From: Microbacterium sp. oral taxon 186 str. F0373
GTDB taxonomy: Bacteria; Actinomycetota; Actinomycetes; Actinomycetales; Microbacteriaceae
Direction of reading: 5' to 3'
NCBI RefSeq assembly: GCF_000411455.1
Contig: NZ_KE150457.1
Location: 1,204,023 to 1,268,022 of the forward strand
Length of the DNA: 64,000 nt
Shown: one piece after another, positions 45,918-53,666 of the stretch
Layout of the letters: the number at the start of each line of letters is the position of its first letter
Position numbering within the stretch: the first letter of the stretch is position 1
Program-made: the position numbers and the translations under genes
The notes under the pieces: model-generated
What the model was told of the DNA's origin: nothing
Database searches by the model: none
The model's input: the letters and a program-made list of their open reading frames with translations, nothing else

Positions 45918-46017
45918 CATTTTCATCACCGCCATCACCGAAGCCCTGCTGCCGCGGCCACCGCGTCGCAGCACCTACGTCGCCCCGCGCTTCGCCCTGC
46001 TGCGAGCGCCCCGCTGA
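45913..46017 (+). CDS. candidate 34-aa cationic small ORF
   Basis: GTG 45913 opens 34 codons ending TGA at 46015-46017. The first eleven residues are hydrophobic (MRIFITAITEA), the rest Arg/Pro-rich (PRPPRRSTYVAPRF...LRAPR), net strongly positive. The start codon and the preceding GAGAGG lie inside the 3' arm of the hairpin. It could be a regulated small peptide or a chance frame; the codon pattern is GC3-rich but the stretch is short. Confidence 0.3.
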   Translation: MRIFITAITEALLPRPPRRSTYVAPRFALLRAPR

Positions 46018-46065
46018 GCAGGCCCGGCGGCGCGCGCCGTCCGGGTGCCCGCGGGGCGCGCGGCG

Positions 46066-46071
46066 TAGCCT
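46066..46071 (+). promoter_or_regulatory. -10 box of the enolase-superfamily gene
   Basis: TAGCCT, 6 nt before ATG 46078. Confidence 0.6.
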
Positions 46072-46077
46072 GAGCGC

Positions 46078-47217
46078 ATGCCGATCGTCCGCCCCGCCGC
46101 GCCCGTGCGCATCGACGCCGTCGAGCTGCGGGTGCTCCACCTGCCGCTCGTCTCGCCGTTCACGACGTCGTTCGGCACCGAGACCGTACGCGAGGTCATC
46201 GTGGTGCGCGTTCGCACCGGCGACGGCGACGGGTGGGGAGAGATCGTCACCCAGCAGGCGCCCCTCTATTCCAGCGAGTACACGCAGGGCGCGTGGGACG
46301 TCACCCAGCGCTTCCTCGCGCCGGCGCTGTTGGATGCCGCGGCGGAGGGTGTCGCGCCCGAGCAGGTATCGACCGTCCTCGCGCCGTTCGTCGGGCATCG
46401 CATGGCCAAGGCGGGGCTCGAGCTGGCCGTTCTCGACGCGGCCCTCCGTGCCGCTGGGCGCCCGCTGGGCGAGTACCTCGGTGCCACGGTCGACCGCGTG
46501 CCGAGCGGTGTCTCGGTCGGCATCCAACGCGACCCGTCGGCCCTCGTCGACGCCGTCGGCGGCTACCTCGACGACGGCTACGTGCGTATCAAGATCAAGA
46601 TCAAGCCCGGGCGCGACGTCGCCGACACCGCGGCGGTACGTGACGCGTTCGGGGCGATTGCGCTGCAGGTCGATGCGAACTCCGCCTACACGCTCGAGGA
46701 TGCCGACACCCTCGCCGAGCTGGACCGCTTCGACCTCCTACTGATCGAGCAGCCCCTGCAGGAGGACGACATCGTCGACCATGCCGCGCTGGCCGCGCGT
46801 CTTCGCACGCCGATCTGCCTCGACGAGTCGATCGTGTCGGCCAAGGCGGCGCGCGATGCGCTCGCCCTGCGCGCCGCCGCGATCATCAACATCAAGGCGG
46901 GCCGCGTCGGCGGCTACCTCGAGGCCGTGCGTGTGCACGATCTGTGCCGCGAGGCGGGGGTGCCTGTCTGGTGCGGAGGGATGCTGGAGACCGGCATCGG
47001 CCGCGCGGCCAACGCGGCGCTGGCCGCGCTCCCCGGATTCACGCTGCCCGGCGACCTCTCGGCATCCGACCGCTTCTACGCGCGCGACATCGTGCGCGAG
47101 CCGATCGTGTTGGATGACGGGCACGTGCGTGTGCCGACCGCGCCCGGCATCGGCGTCGAGATCGATCCCGTCGCGCTCGAAGACGCGACCGTCGCGCGCG
47201 TCGAACTGCGACGCTGA
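46078..47217 (+). CDS. o-succinylbenzoate synthase / N-acylamino acid racemase (enolase superfamily)
   Basis: 379 residues. The N-terminal capping domain has LPLVSPFTTSFGTETVREVIVVRV, typical of the MenC/NAAAR group. The barrel has KxK-type lysines in YVRIKIKIKPGRD, metal ligands D in QVDANSAY, E in LIEQPLQEDD and D in ICLDESI, then NIKAGRVGGYLEA with the second catalytic Lys, and GGMLETGIGRAAN. The group includes OSB synthase of menaquinone synthesis and N-succinylamino-acid racemase; no other men gene is nearby, so the role is undecided. Confidence 0.85.
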   Translation: MPIVRPAAPVRIDAVELRVLHLPLVSPFTTSFGTETVREVIVVRVRTGDGDGWGEIVTQQAPLYSSEYTQGAWDVTQRFLAPALLDAAAEGVAPEQVSTVLAPFVGHRMAKAGLELAVLDAALRAAGRPLGEYLGATVDRVPSGVSVGIQRDPSALVDAVGGYLDDGYVRIKIKIKPGRDVADTAAVRDAFGAIALQVDANSAYTLEDADTLAELDRFDLLLIEQPLQEDDIVDHAALAARLRTPICLDESIVSAKAARDALALRAAAIINIKAGRVGGYLEAVRVHDLCREAGVPVWCGGMLETGIGRAANAALAALPGFTLPGDLSASDRFYARDIVREPIVLDDGHVRVPTAPGIGVEIDPVALEDATVARVELRR

Positions 47218-47313
47218 CCGCGCAGGCGAGCGGTCGGAAAGCGCCGCCCACCGGAGGCAATCGGCCGAGAACAGGCGAAATCGCGGCGAGTCGGCCTGCC
47301 CCGGGCAGATTGC

Positions 47314-47387
47314 CTGCGCTCGCTCAACGACCGGGGCGTGAGGCTTCCCCGGTCGTTGAGCGACGAGCGCAGTGAGGAGTCGAAACG
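47314..47387. terminator. REP-like GTCGTTGAGCG inverted pair acting as bidirectional terminator
   Basis: GCTCAACGACCGGGG (47322-47336) pairs perfectly with CCCCGGTCGTTGAGC (47347-47361) around a 10-nt loop. The right arm continues into GACGAGCGCAGTGAGGAGTC then GAAACG. It lies between convergent genes, ending just before the stop of the flotillin-like gene. Confidence 0.75.
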
Positions 47388-47389
47388 CG

Positions 47390-48757
47390 TCAGCTCTCGG
47401 TCGTGACCGGCTGCTCTTCTCGGAACCCCTGCGCCATGCCGCGGCCCGTGGCCTGGCCCTGGATGACCTGGCGCAGGTCGATGCCGGTGGCCGCCTGGAT
47501 CGCGTCGAAGCTCGCCCGCATGCTCGAGGCCGACTCGGCGGCCATATGGCTGGACGCGCCCTCACCGCCGAGCACCGTGATCGAGCCGACCTTGTCGAAG
47601 CCGCGCGCGAACTCGGTCATCATCGGCACCAGCGCCTCGAGCGCGCGCTGGGCGAGAAGAGCCTCCTGATTCTTGGAGAGGGCCTCGGCCTCGGCCTCGA
47701 TGGCCGCGGCGCGGGCCTCTCCGACGAGGCGCACCGCGTCGGCCTCGGCCTGGGCGCGCAGGCGGGTCGCCTCCGCCTCCTGCGCGGCGATCTGGGCGCG
47801 GGCCTCCGCCGCCTTGACCTCGCCGTAGGCCGCGGCGTCCGCGGCGCGCTGACGCTCGTAGAGGGAGGCGTCGGCGACCTTCTTGATATCGGCATCCAGC
47901 TGCGCCTGCTTGTTCTCGGCGCCCTGCAGCAGCACCGCCTGCTCCCGCTCGGCGCGGGCGAGTGCTTCGGCCTGCTCGGCCTCGGCGCGGGCGCGACCGA
48001 CCTCGGCGGCCGCGGCGGCGGAGTTCTTGTCGAACGCGGTCTGCTCGACGAGGTTCGCCTCTTCGGTGGCGATCTGGCGCGCACGCACCTCGCGCGCGGC
48101 GTTGATGCGGGCGACTTCGGCCTCGCGGCGCACGCGCTCCACCTCCGTGGCGCCGAGGGCGTCGATGTAGCCGTTCTTGTCGGTGACACCCTGGATCTGG
48201 AACGAGTCGAGGATGAGGCCCTGGGCCAGCAGATCGCTCTTGATGCCCTCGGCGATCTGGTCGGACAGCTTCTGACGGTCCTTCATGAGCTGCTCGACGG
48301 TCAGCGTCGCGACCACGCCGCGCAGCGCGCCCTCGAGCTGCTCGGTCGTGAACTGCTCGATCGCGCCGTCCTGCGAGAGGAAACGCTCCGCCGCGCGACG
48401 GACGAACTCGGGGTCGGAGCCGATCTTGACCAGTGCGACGCCCGAGACGTTGACCGTCACGCCGTTGGACGCCTGCGCCGTCGGCTCCATCTTGATCTGC
48501 CGGGCGCGCAGCGAGATCATCTCGGCGCGCTGCGTCAGCGGGTTGACCAGGGCGCCCCCGCCGGTGATGACCGAGATGCGCGACGACTCGCCGCTGGCAC
48601 TCTTCTGGTTCTTTCCCACGATGACCAGGGCCTGGTCCGCCTTGGCGACCTTGTACCAGGCGCGGACCATGATGAGGAGGAAAACGAGGAGAACGATGGC
48701 GGCGACGACGACGATGCCGACGATCACCAGTGCTCCTCCGGCGGCGAGAATATCCAC
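47390..48757 (-). CDS. flotillin-like SPFH-domain membrane protein (455 aa)
   Basis: Membrane-anchored scaffold of lipid-raft-like domains. One N-terminal helix (ALVIVGIVVVAAIVLLVFLLIM, about 8-30) is followed by an SPFH domain (ALVIVGKNQKSASGES to about 190) and a very long Ala/Glu-rich coiled coil (about 190-395) of the flotillin type. A Gly/Ser/Gln-rich tail ends it. GTG 48757 is the likely start; AAAGGAAG lies 12 nt upstream, and a TACGGT box at 48797-48802 gives a short leader. Divergent from the DUF4870 gene. Confidence 0.85.
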   Translation of the reverse strand: MDILAAGGALVIVGIVVVAAIVLLVFLLIMVRAWYKVAKADQALVIVGKNQKSASGESSRISVITGGGALVNPLTQRAEMISLRARQIKMEPTAQASNGVTVNVSGVALVKIGSDPEFVRRAAERFLSQDGAIEQFTTEQLEGALRGVVATLTVEQLMKDRQKLSDQIAEGIKSDLLAQGLILDSFQIQGVTDKNGYIDALGATEVERVRREAEVARINAAREVRARQIATEEANLVEQTAFDKNSAAAAAEVGRARAEAEQAEALARAEREQAVLLQGAENKQAQLDADIKKVADASLYERQRAADAAAYGEVKAAEARAQIAAQEAEATRLRAQAEADAVRLVGEARAAAIEAEAEALSKNQEALLAQRALEALVPMMTEFARGFDKVGSITVLGGEGASSHMAAESASSMRASFDAIQAATGIDLRQVIQGQATGRGMAQGFREEQPVTTES

Positions 48758-48878
48758 GTAACGAACCCACTTCCTTTGTGTTGCCGATGTCCTTCGACCG
48801 TATCGAATGCGACACAAGGATGCCGAGGACGGCGCGGATCTCGGGATAACCCCCTCGGCGTCGGCGTCGTCGGACCCC

Positions 48879-48884
48879 TACGCT
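48879..48884 (+). promoter_or_regulatory. -10 box of the DUF4870 gene
   Basis: TACGCT, 6 nt before ATG 48891; this selects 48891 over an in-frame ATG at 48807. Confidence 0.6.
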
Positions 48885-48890
48885 GATCGC

Positions 48891-49262
48891 ATGACCACTC
48901 CGCAGTACCCGCAGCCCGCGGCCCAGCCCGGCCCGCAGCCGATGAACCCGTCCGACGAGAAGATGTGGGCGACCCTGATCCACGTCGGCGGCATCTTCTA
49001 CTTCCTGCCGTCGCTGATCGGATACCTCGTCCTCAAGGACCGCGGCCCGTTCGTGCGGGCACACACGGCCACCGCGCTGAACTTCCAGCTCACCATGCTG
49101 ATCGCGTCCCTGGTCGGCACCGTGCTCTCCATCATCGGCATCGGACTGGTGATCCTTCTCGCCGTCTACGTGGTGAACATCGTCTTCTCGATCATCGCCG
49201 CCGTGACGGCGAACAAGGGGGAGTGGTACACCTACCCGCTCTCGATCTCGTTCGTCAGCTGA
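48891..49262 (+). CDS. DUF4870-family membrane protein (123 aa)
   Basis: A Pro/Gln-rich cytoplasmic head (about 1-20) is followed by MWATLIHVGGIFYFLPSLIGYLV, then LKDRGPFVRAHTATALNFQLTM and two more helices. The H-A-x-x-A-L-N-F-Q motif is the DUF4870 hallmark. Three or four membrane segments; function unknown. Ends 28 nt before the DUF4239 gene, so the two may be cotranscribed. Confidence 0.88.
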   Translation: MTTPQYPQPAAQPGPQPMNPSDEKMWATLIHVGGIFYFLPSLIGYLVLKDRGPFVRAHTATALNFQLTMLIASLVGTVLSIIGIGLVILLAVYVVNIVFSIIAAVTANKGEWYTYPLSISFVS

Positions 49263-49290
49263 CCCGCGCCCGACGACGCTCCACCGAACC

Positions 49291-50085
49291 ATGATCGTCG
49301 CGCTGATGGACGCGCCCCTGTGGCTGGGGATGACGGTCTTCTGCGTCGGCTTCGTCGGCCTGTCGTGCCTGATTCTGCTGGCACTGCGGCGGTGGGTCGC
49401 ACGCATGGCGCACGATCAGTCCGAGTGGGATCGCGTCCTCAGCTACGCGGTGGGCGCCTATGGGGTGTTCTACGGCGTCACGCTCGCGCTCATCGCCGCC
49501 GCCTCCTACTCCACGTACGCCGATGTGGACCAGGTCGCTCTCGATGAGTCCTCCTCCATCGCTGTGCTGTACCGCTCTGCGGAGGACTTTCCCGAGCCGC
49601 AACGGGCCGAGCTCCGGGACGCGCTCGTCACGTACACGCGGAACGTCATCGAGGTCGACTGGCCGCAGCAGGCGCAGCTCATCGAGCCGGTGAGCGGGGA
49701 TGCCGACGTGACGGCCATCCAGCGGGCGATCACGGGCTTCATCCCCGGAAACGCCCGCGAGATCAACGTCCAGGCCCAGACGCTGCAGTCCTTCGAGGCG
49801 TTCGTCGGACAGCGGCGCGAGCGGATCGAGGTGACGGATCTCGGCCTCCCCAGCATCCTGTGGACGGTGCTCTGGGTGGGGGCGCTGCTGAACGCGATCC
49901 TGCTGTCGCTCATCCAGGTGCGAAACCTCCGCATCCACCTCATCATGGCGGGGCTCATCGCCGTCTTCGTCGCCCTGCTGCTCTACGCCGTCGCGAGCTT
50001 CGACCGCCCCTACTCCGGGCCGATCTCCGTCACCCCGGCCTACTACCAGTCGCTGCTGGACGGCCTCTTCCAGCGCGTCCCCTAG
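49291..50085 (+). CDS. DUF4239 (bestrophin-like) membrane protein (264 aa)
   Basis: Four membrane helices: two at the N-terminus (about 8-30 and 50-70), two near 190-235. The roughly 115-residue soluble region between them is rich in acidic helices (DESSSIAVLYRSAEDFPEPQRAELRDAL). This is the DUF4239 architecture, distantly similar to bestrophin channels. An internal ATG at 49306 is an alternative start, and neither has a strong ribosome-binding site. Role unknown. Confidence 0.8.
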   Translation: MIVALMDAPLWLGMTVFCVGFVGLSCLILLALRRWVARMAHDQSEWDRVLSYAVGAYGVFYGVTLALIAAASYSTYADVDQVALDESSSIAVLYRSAEDFPEPQRAELRDALVTYTRNVIEVDWPQQAQLIEPVSGDADVTAIQRAITGFIPGNAREINVQAQTLQSFEAFVGQRRERIEVTDLGLPSILWTVLWVGALLNAILLSLIQVRNLRIHLIMAGLIAVFVALLLYAVASFDRPYSGPISVTPAYYQSLLDGLFQRVP

Positions 50086-50169
50086 CGGCATCCGCGGCGG
50101 CGGCGACGCTGCCTCTACCACGCGCAGGGCACATTCGGCGAGGGCGCCCTCTGCCGGGCGAGGCGGGTC

Positions 50170-50175
50170 TATCGT
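50170..50175 (+). promoter_or_regulatory. -10 box of the sugar porter
   Basis: TATCGT, 6 nt before GTG 50182. Confidence 0.55.
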
Positions 50176-50181
50176 TTTCCA

Positions 50182-51645
50182 GTGACCTCGACCGACTCCC
50201 TCCCCGCCGGCACGTTCTCGATGAAGAGCCCGTATGGGCGAAGGGCGGCGGCACTCTCGGTCGCCGCCGCGGTGGGCGGGTTCCTGTTCGGCTTCGACTC
50301 GTCGGTGATCAACGGTGCGGTCTCCTCCATCGAGTCCACCTACACGAAGGACGCTCTTCTCACCGGGTTCGTCGTCGCCGTCGCCCTGCTCGGCTGCGCG
50401 CTCGGGGCGATCATCGCCGGAGCCCTCTCCGATCGCTGGGGCCGGCTGCGCGTCATGCTCCTCGGCTCCGCCATGTTCCTCGCGAGCTCGATCGGCTCGG
50501 CGCTGACCTTCAGCGTTCCCGACCTCATCGTCTGGCGCGTCCTGGGCGGCATCGGCATCGGCATCGCGTCGGTCGTCGCTCCCGCCTACATCGCCGAGGT
50601 CGCACCGCGTCAGGTGCGCGGCAGTCTCGCCTCTCTGCAGCAGCTCGCGATCACGATCGGCATCTTCACCGCATTGCTCAGCAACGCGGTGCTCGCCGGT
50701 GCCGCCGGCAGTGCCGACAACGTGCTGTGGTGGGCCCTCGAAGCGTGGCGGTGGATGTTCCTCATCGGTGTCATCCCGGCCGCGGTCTACGGCATCCTCT
50801 CCCTTACAATGCCGGAGTCTCCGCGATTCCTGCTCGCCAAGGGACGCAACGACGAGGCGCGCGCGATCTTCGAGCGACTCGTTCCCGCCGCCGACCTCGA
50901 CAAGACGATGAACGAGCTGATCAGCGGCATCGAAGACGACCGCAAGAACCGGAGCGCCTCCCTGCGTGGAAAGGTGCTGGGTCTGCAGCCCGTCGTCTGG
51001 ATCGGCATCCTGCTGTCGGCCTTCCAGCAGCTCGTCGGCATCAACGTCATCTTCTACTATTCGACGACGCTGTGGCGTGCGGTCGGATTCGATGAGAGCA
51101 ACTCGCTGCTCATCAGCGTCTTCACGTCCGTGACGAACGTGCTGGTGACCCTCGTCGCGATCTTCCTCGTGGACCGCGTGGGACGCAAGCCGATCCTGAT
51201 GACCGGTTCGCTGGTGATGACCCTGTCGCTGGGCACGATGGCGGTGGCCTTCGCGTTCGCGCAGACCGTGGACGGCGAGGTCACCCTGCCCGGTGCGTGG
51301 GGTCCGATCGCGCTCGTGGCCGCCAACCTGTTCGTCGTCGGGTTCGGCGCCTCGTGGGGCCCCATCGTCTGGGTGCTGCTCGGGGAGATCTTCCCCAGCC
51401 GCATCCGCGGCAAGGCCCTCGGTGTCGCGGCGAGTGCCCAGTGGATCGCGAACTTCCTCGTGTCGTGGACCTTCCCCCAGCTTGCGGCGTTCTCGCTGCC
51501 GTTCACCTACGGCATGTATGCGCTCTTCGCCGCGCTGTCGTTCGTCTTCGTGCTGTGGAAGATCCCCGAGACGAAGGGCATGGCGCTCGAGCAGAGTGAG
51601 ACCCTCTTCGTTCGCAAGCCGAAGGCTGCCGCGCGGGCCCGCTAA
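50182..51645 (+). CDS. sugar porter (SP) family MFS transporter (487 aa)
   Basis: Twelve-helix sugar:H+ symporter. Signatures run in order: GGFLFGFDSSVINGAV in helix 1, GALSDRWGRLRVML in loop 2-3, PAYIAEVAPRQVRGSL, PESPRFLLAKGR at the end of helix 6, QQLVGINVIFYYS in helix 7, DRVGRKPIL in loop 8-9, and IPETKGMALEQ at the C-terminus. All PROSITE-type sugar transporter motifs are present. No sugar-metabolism gene is adjacent, so the substrate is open. Confidence 0.93.
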   Translation: MTSTDSLPAGTFSMKSPYGRRAAALSVAAAVGGFLFGFDSSVINGAVSSIESTYTKDALLTGFVVAVALLGCALGAIIAGALSDRWGRLRVMLLGSAMFLASSIGSALTFSVPDLIVWRVLGGIGIGIASVVAPAYIAEVAPRQVRGSLASLQQLAITIGIFTALLSNAVLAGAAGSADNVLWWALEAWRWMFLIGVIPAAVYGILSLTMPESPRFLLAKGRNDEARAIFERLVPAADLDKTMNELISGIEDDRKNRSASLRGKVLGLQPVVWIGILLSAFQQLVGINVIFYYSTTLWRAVGFDESNSLLISVFTSVTNVLVTLVAIFLVDRVGRKPILMTGSLVMTLSLGTMAVAFAFAQTVDGEVTLPGAWGPIALVAANLFVVGFGASWGPIVWVLLGEIFPSRIRGKALGVAASAQWIANFLVSWTFPQLAAFSLPFTYGMYALFAALSFVFVLWKIPETKGMALEQSETLFVRKPKAAARAR

Positions 51646-51659
51646 CTCCGCCCGTCCGC

Positions 51660-52547
51660 TCACCCGGTGACGGTGCGCAGCGTCCGCTCGGCGACCCCCA
51701 CGCTCACCCGCTGCCCCCAGGAGAGAACCAGTCGGTCGTCCTCCATACCGTCGCCGAAGGCGACGAGCCGGTCGGACTCGACCCGAAGAGTGAGCTCGCC
51801 GTTGTCGAGCCTGCCCGCGAAAAGATCGGCACCGGTGCTCGGCGACGGCCACGCTTCGCGGACGAACCAGGCGAGCGCGCTCTCGGTGGGAGTCGGAAGG
51901 GGAAGCCGTGGCGCCTGGATGCGGGCGATCGAGGCGCACCACCCGGTCGACCCCGTCCCCGTGCTGACGATGACGCCCGACGACGACTGCCGTTCGCTGC
52001 GGCCGTCGACCTCCAGCGTGTAGCGGGCGGACTGGTGGCCGGGCTGGCCGATCATCACCTCGTTGAGAGCCGTGAGCGACTGACCGTCGTCGGTGCGCAC
52101 CTGCACCATGACGCGTTCGCAGACGGCGGCCGTTCCCTCGGATGCCGCGACGGCGAGAGCCACGCCGGCCGACGGTGTGTGGGGCACGAGCACGCCGGGA
52201 TTGACGCCGGGGAGGGGGTCGATGCCGATGACGGGTTGGATGCCGAGGTATTTGGCGGCATTGGCGACGAGCCCGTCCTGCCCGACGACGAGGACGACGT
52301 CGTCGGGCTCGAAGACGAAGCGCGACAGCTCGCTGCGCTCCACCATGGCCCGCCGCCAGTCCAGGGGAAGCCCGGCGGAGACCTCGGCGAGGGCGGCGCG
52401 GGTGCGCTCGTGCCGCTTCTCCACGGCGGCGAGGCTCTGGCCCCGCTGATCGAGGAAGAAGGCGACCTGGCCGCGGGTGCCGTGCCGGGCGAGCAGCTCG
52501 GTGAGCTCGCTCGCCCGGTGCACGATGACCGCTCGAGGGGCGACCAT
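51660..52547 (-). CDS. NAD kinase-like protein with altered GGDG motif (295 aa)
   Basis: ATP-NAD kinase superfamily. The phosphate-loop GGDG is GQDG at 89-92 with the catalytic Asp kept. The NE/D motif is LNEVMIGQP at 161-169, and the glycine-rich GVIVSTGTGSTGW lies at 191-203. The C-terminus is beta-rich as in NAD kinase. The change of the second Gly and replacement of TPTGS by TGTGS mark it as a divergent branch, so NAD, a lipid or another diphosphate-containing substrate is possible. It starts 1 nt after the SPFH gene stop, in one operon controlled from the NrtR-type promoter region. Confidence 0.8.
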   Translation of the reverse strand: MVAPRAVIVHRASELTELLARHGTRGQVAFFLDQRGQSLAAVEKRHERTRAALAEVSAGLPLDWRRAMVERSELSRFVFEPDDVVLVVGQDGLVANAAKYLGIQPVIGIDPLPGVNPGVLVPHTPSAGVALAVAASEGTAAVCERVMVQVRTDDGQSLTALNEVMIGQPGHQSARYTLEVDGRSERQSSSGVIVSTGTGSTGWCASIARIQAPRLPLPTPTESALAWFVREAWPSPSTGADLFAGRLDNGELTLRVESDRLVAFGDGMEDDRLVLSWGQRVSVGVAERTLRTVTG

Positions 52548-52548
52548 C

Positions 52549-53577
52549 TCAGCGTCCCGTCGCCAGGGCCGTCTGCGCGGCGGCCCGACCGCCGAGGCGT
52601 CCCACGAGGTCGGTGAGTAGGTCGGGCGTGACAGTCAGGTGGTCGATGCTGGGGAGGTTGCCAGCCAGCTCGCGCATCGCCAGGGCGGTCAGCACCTCGA
52701 CGGGCACGTCGAGCAGCGCCGCCATGCGTGCCTGTTCGGCGGCGCCGGCTGCCTCGCCCAGCGCACGGTCGGCGTCGGCCCGCGCCTGTGCGTTCGTGCG
52801 GATGCGCTCGGCCTCGGCATCCACGGCGATCGCGGCCGCCGCGGCCGCCTGCTCCGCCTCGATGCGCGAGTTGCGTCCCCGCGCCTGGACGAGCTCCTCC
52901 TGGCGGCGGGCCAGTTCGACCTGGTTGGACAGCTCGTTCTCGCCGATCGCGGCCTCGCGCTCGACCGCGAGGGCGCGGCGGGCGAAGGTGGCCTTGTCGG
53001 CATCCTGCTGGATCGCTTCGCGGGCGGGGGTCTGCAGGGCACGCTCGACGTCGGGCTCGGCGCGCAGCAATGAGAACCGCACCCCGACGATGGCGATGCC
53101 GAGGTCGGTCAGGCGCGCGTCGGCGGCGAGCATGGCGGTCGCGGCGGCGCCGAGTTCGGCGAGGTCGGCGCGCAGCGCGTTGTCGAGGGTACGCGGCTGC
53201 AGCAGGTGCACGACGGCGGCGGTCGTCGCACCGTGCAGGGGAGCGGCGATCGCGTCGAGCGGCTGCTCCGTCCACGTTCCGGTGGCCAGGTCGATGGAGA
53301 AGTCGATGCGGCGGGCGGCGAGTTCGGGATCGGTGATCCGATACGTCGCCGTGACCGGCGCCGACAGCTGCTGCAGGTCGGCGGTGCGCAGGCTCACGAC
53401 GACCGACAGCTCGCGGTCGTCGAGCGGCACCTCGCTGATCGCGGCATCCAGCGGGCGGAACCAGAACGCCTGGCCGGCGCCGGTGTGACGGATGCCGCCG
53501 CGGCGGAAGTGGGTGACGTGCATGGTCGGTGTCGTGCTCAGGTGGCGGACGAACGGGCGGTGGGTGATGGTGGCCAT
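52549..53577 (-). CDS. SPFH/Band-7 domain protein without transmembrane helix (342 aa)
   Basis: Soluble SPFH protein. Beta-rich N-terminal part (HVTHFRRGGIRHTGAGQAFWF, VVVSLRTADLQQLSAPVTATYRITDPE) forms the Band-7 core to about residue 165. A coiled coil of Arg/Glu/Ala repeats (about 165-280, AREAIQQDADKATFARRALAVERE) follows, then a Leu-rich tail. No N-terminal membrane anchor, unlike the flotillin at 48.7 kb. It heads the operon with the NAD kinase-like gene and is divergent from the NrtR-type regulator. Probably oligomerises into a ring or filament. Confidence 0.85.
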   Translation of the reverse strand: MATITHRPFVRHLSTTPTMHVTHFRRGGIRHTGAGQAFWFRPLDAAISEVPLDDRELSVVVSLRTADLQQLSAPVTATYRITDPELAARRIDFSIDLATGTWTEQPLDAIAAPLHGATTAAVVHLLQPRTLDNALRADLAELGAAATAMLAADARLTDLGIAIVGVRFSLLRAEPDVERALQTPAREAIQQDADKATFARRALAVEREAAIGENELSNQVELARRQEELVQARGRNSRIEAEQAAAAAAIAVDAEAERIRTNAQARADADRALGEAAGAAEQARMAALLDVPVEVLTALAMRELAGNLPSIDHLTVTPDLLTDLVGRLGGRAAAQTALATGR

Positions 53578-53597
53578 GATGTCCCCTTTCTCTCGTT

Positions 53598-53614
53598 AAT
53601 GTCATTTTGACGAT
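53598..53614. promoter_or_regulatory. NrtR-like operator 1 (SPFH promoter side)
   Basis: Imperfect palindrome: TGACGAT at the right, GTCA at the left, 3-nt centre TTT. It is an inverted near-copy of operator 2 and sits 21 nt upstream of the SPFH start. Confidence 0.65.
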
Positions 53615-53631
53615 AACCCCTCGTGGTAGTT

Positions 53632-53648
53632 ATCGTCAAGATGACGAT
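53632..53648. promoter_or_regulatory. NrtR-like operator 2 (NUDIX gene side)
   Basis: ATCGTCA-AGA-TGACGAT, perfect 7-bp arms, ending 6 nt before the TAGTCT -10 box of the NUDIX gene. AT-rich compared with surroundings. Expected binding site of the adjacent NrtR-type protein, giving autoregulation plus control of the divergent operon. Confidence 0.75.
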
Positions 53649-53654
53649 TTGAGG

Positions 53655-53660
53655 TAGTCT
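53655..53660 (+). promoter_or_regulatory. -10 box of the NUDIX/NrtR gene
   Basis: TAGTCT, 6 nt before GTG 53667. Confidence 0.6.
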
Positions 53661-53666
53661 GAGCGC

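Noticed and set aside
49255..51942. Long minus-strand open frame antisense to DUF4239 and the sugar porter
   Set aside because: Low-complexity, charged composition; the plus-strand sugar porter has all its signature motifs.
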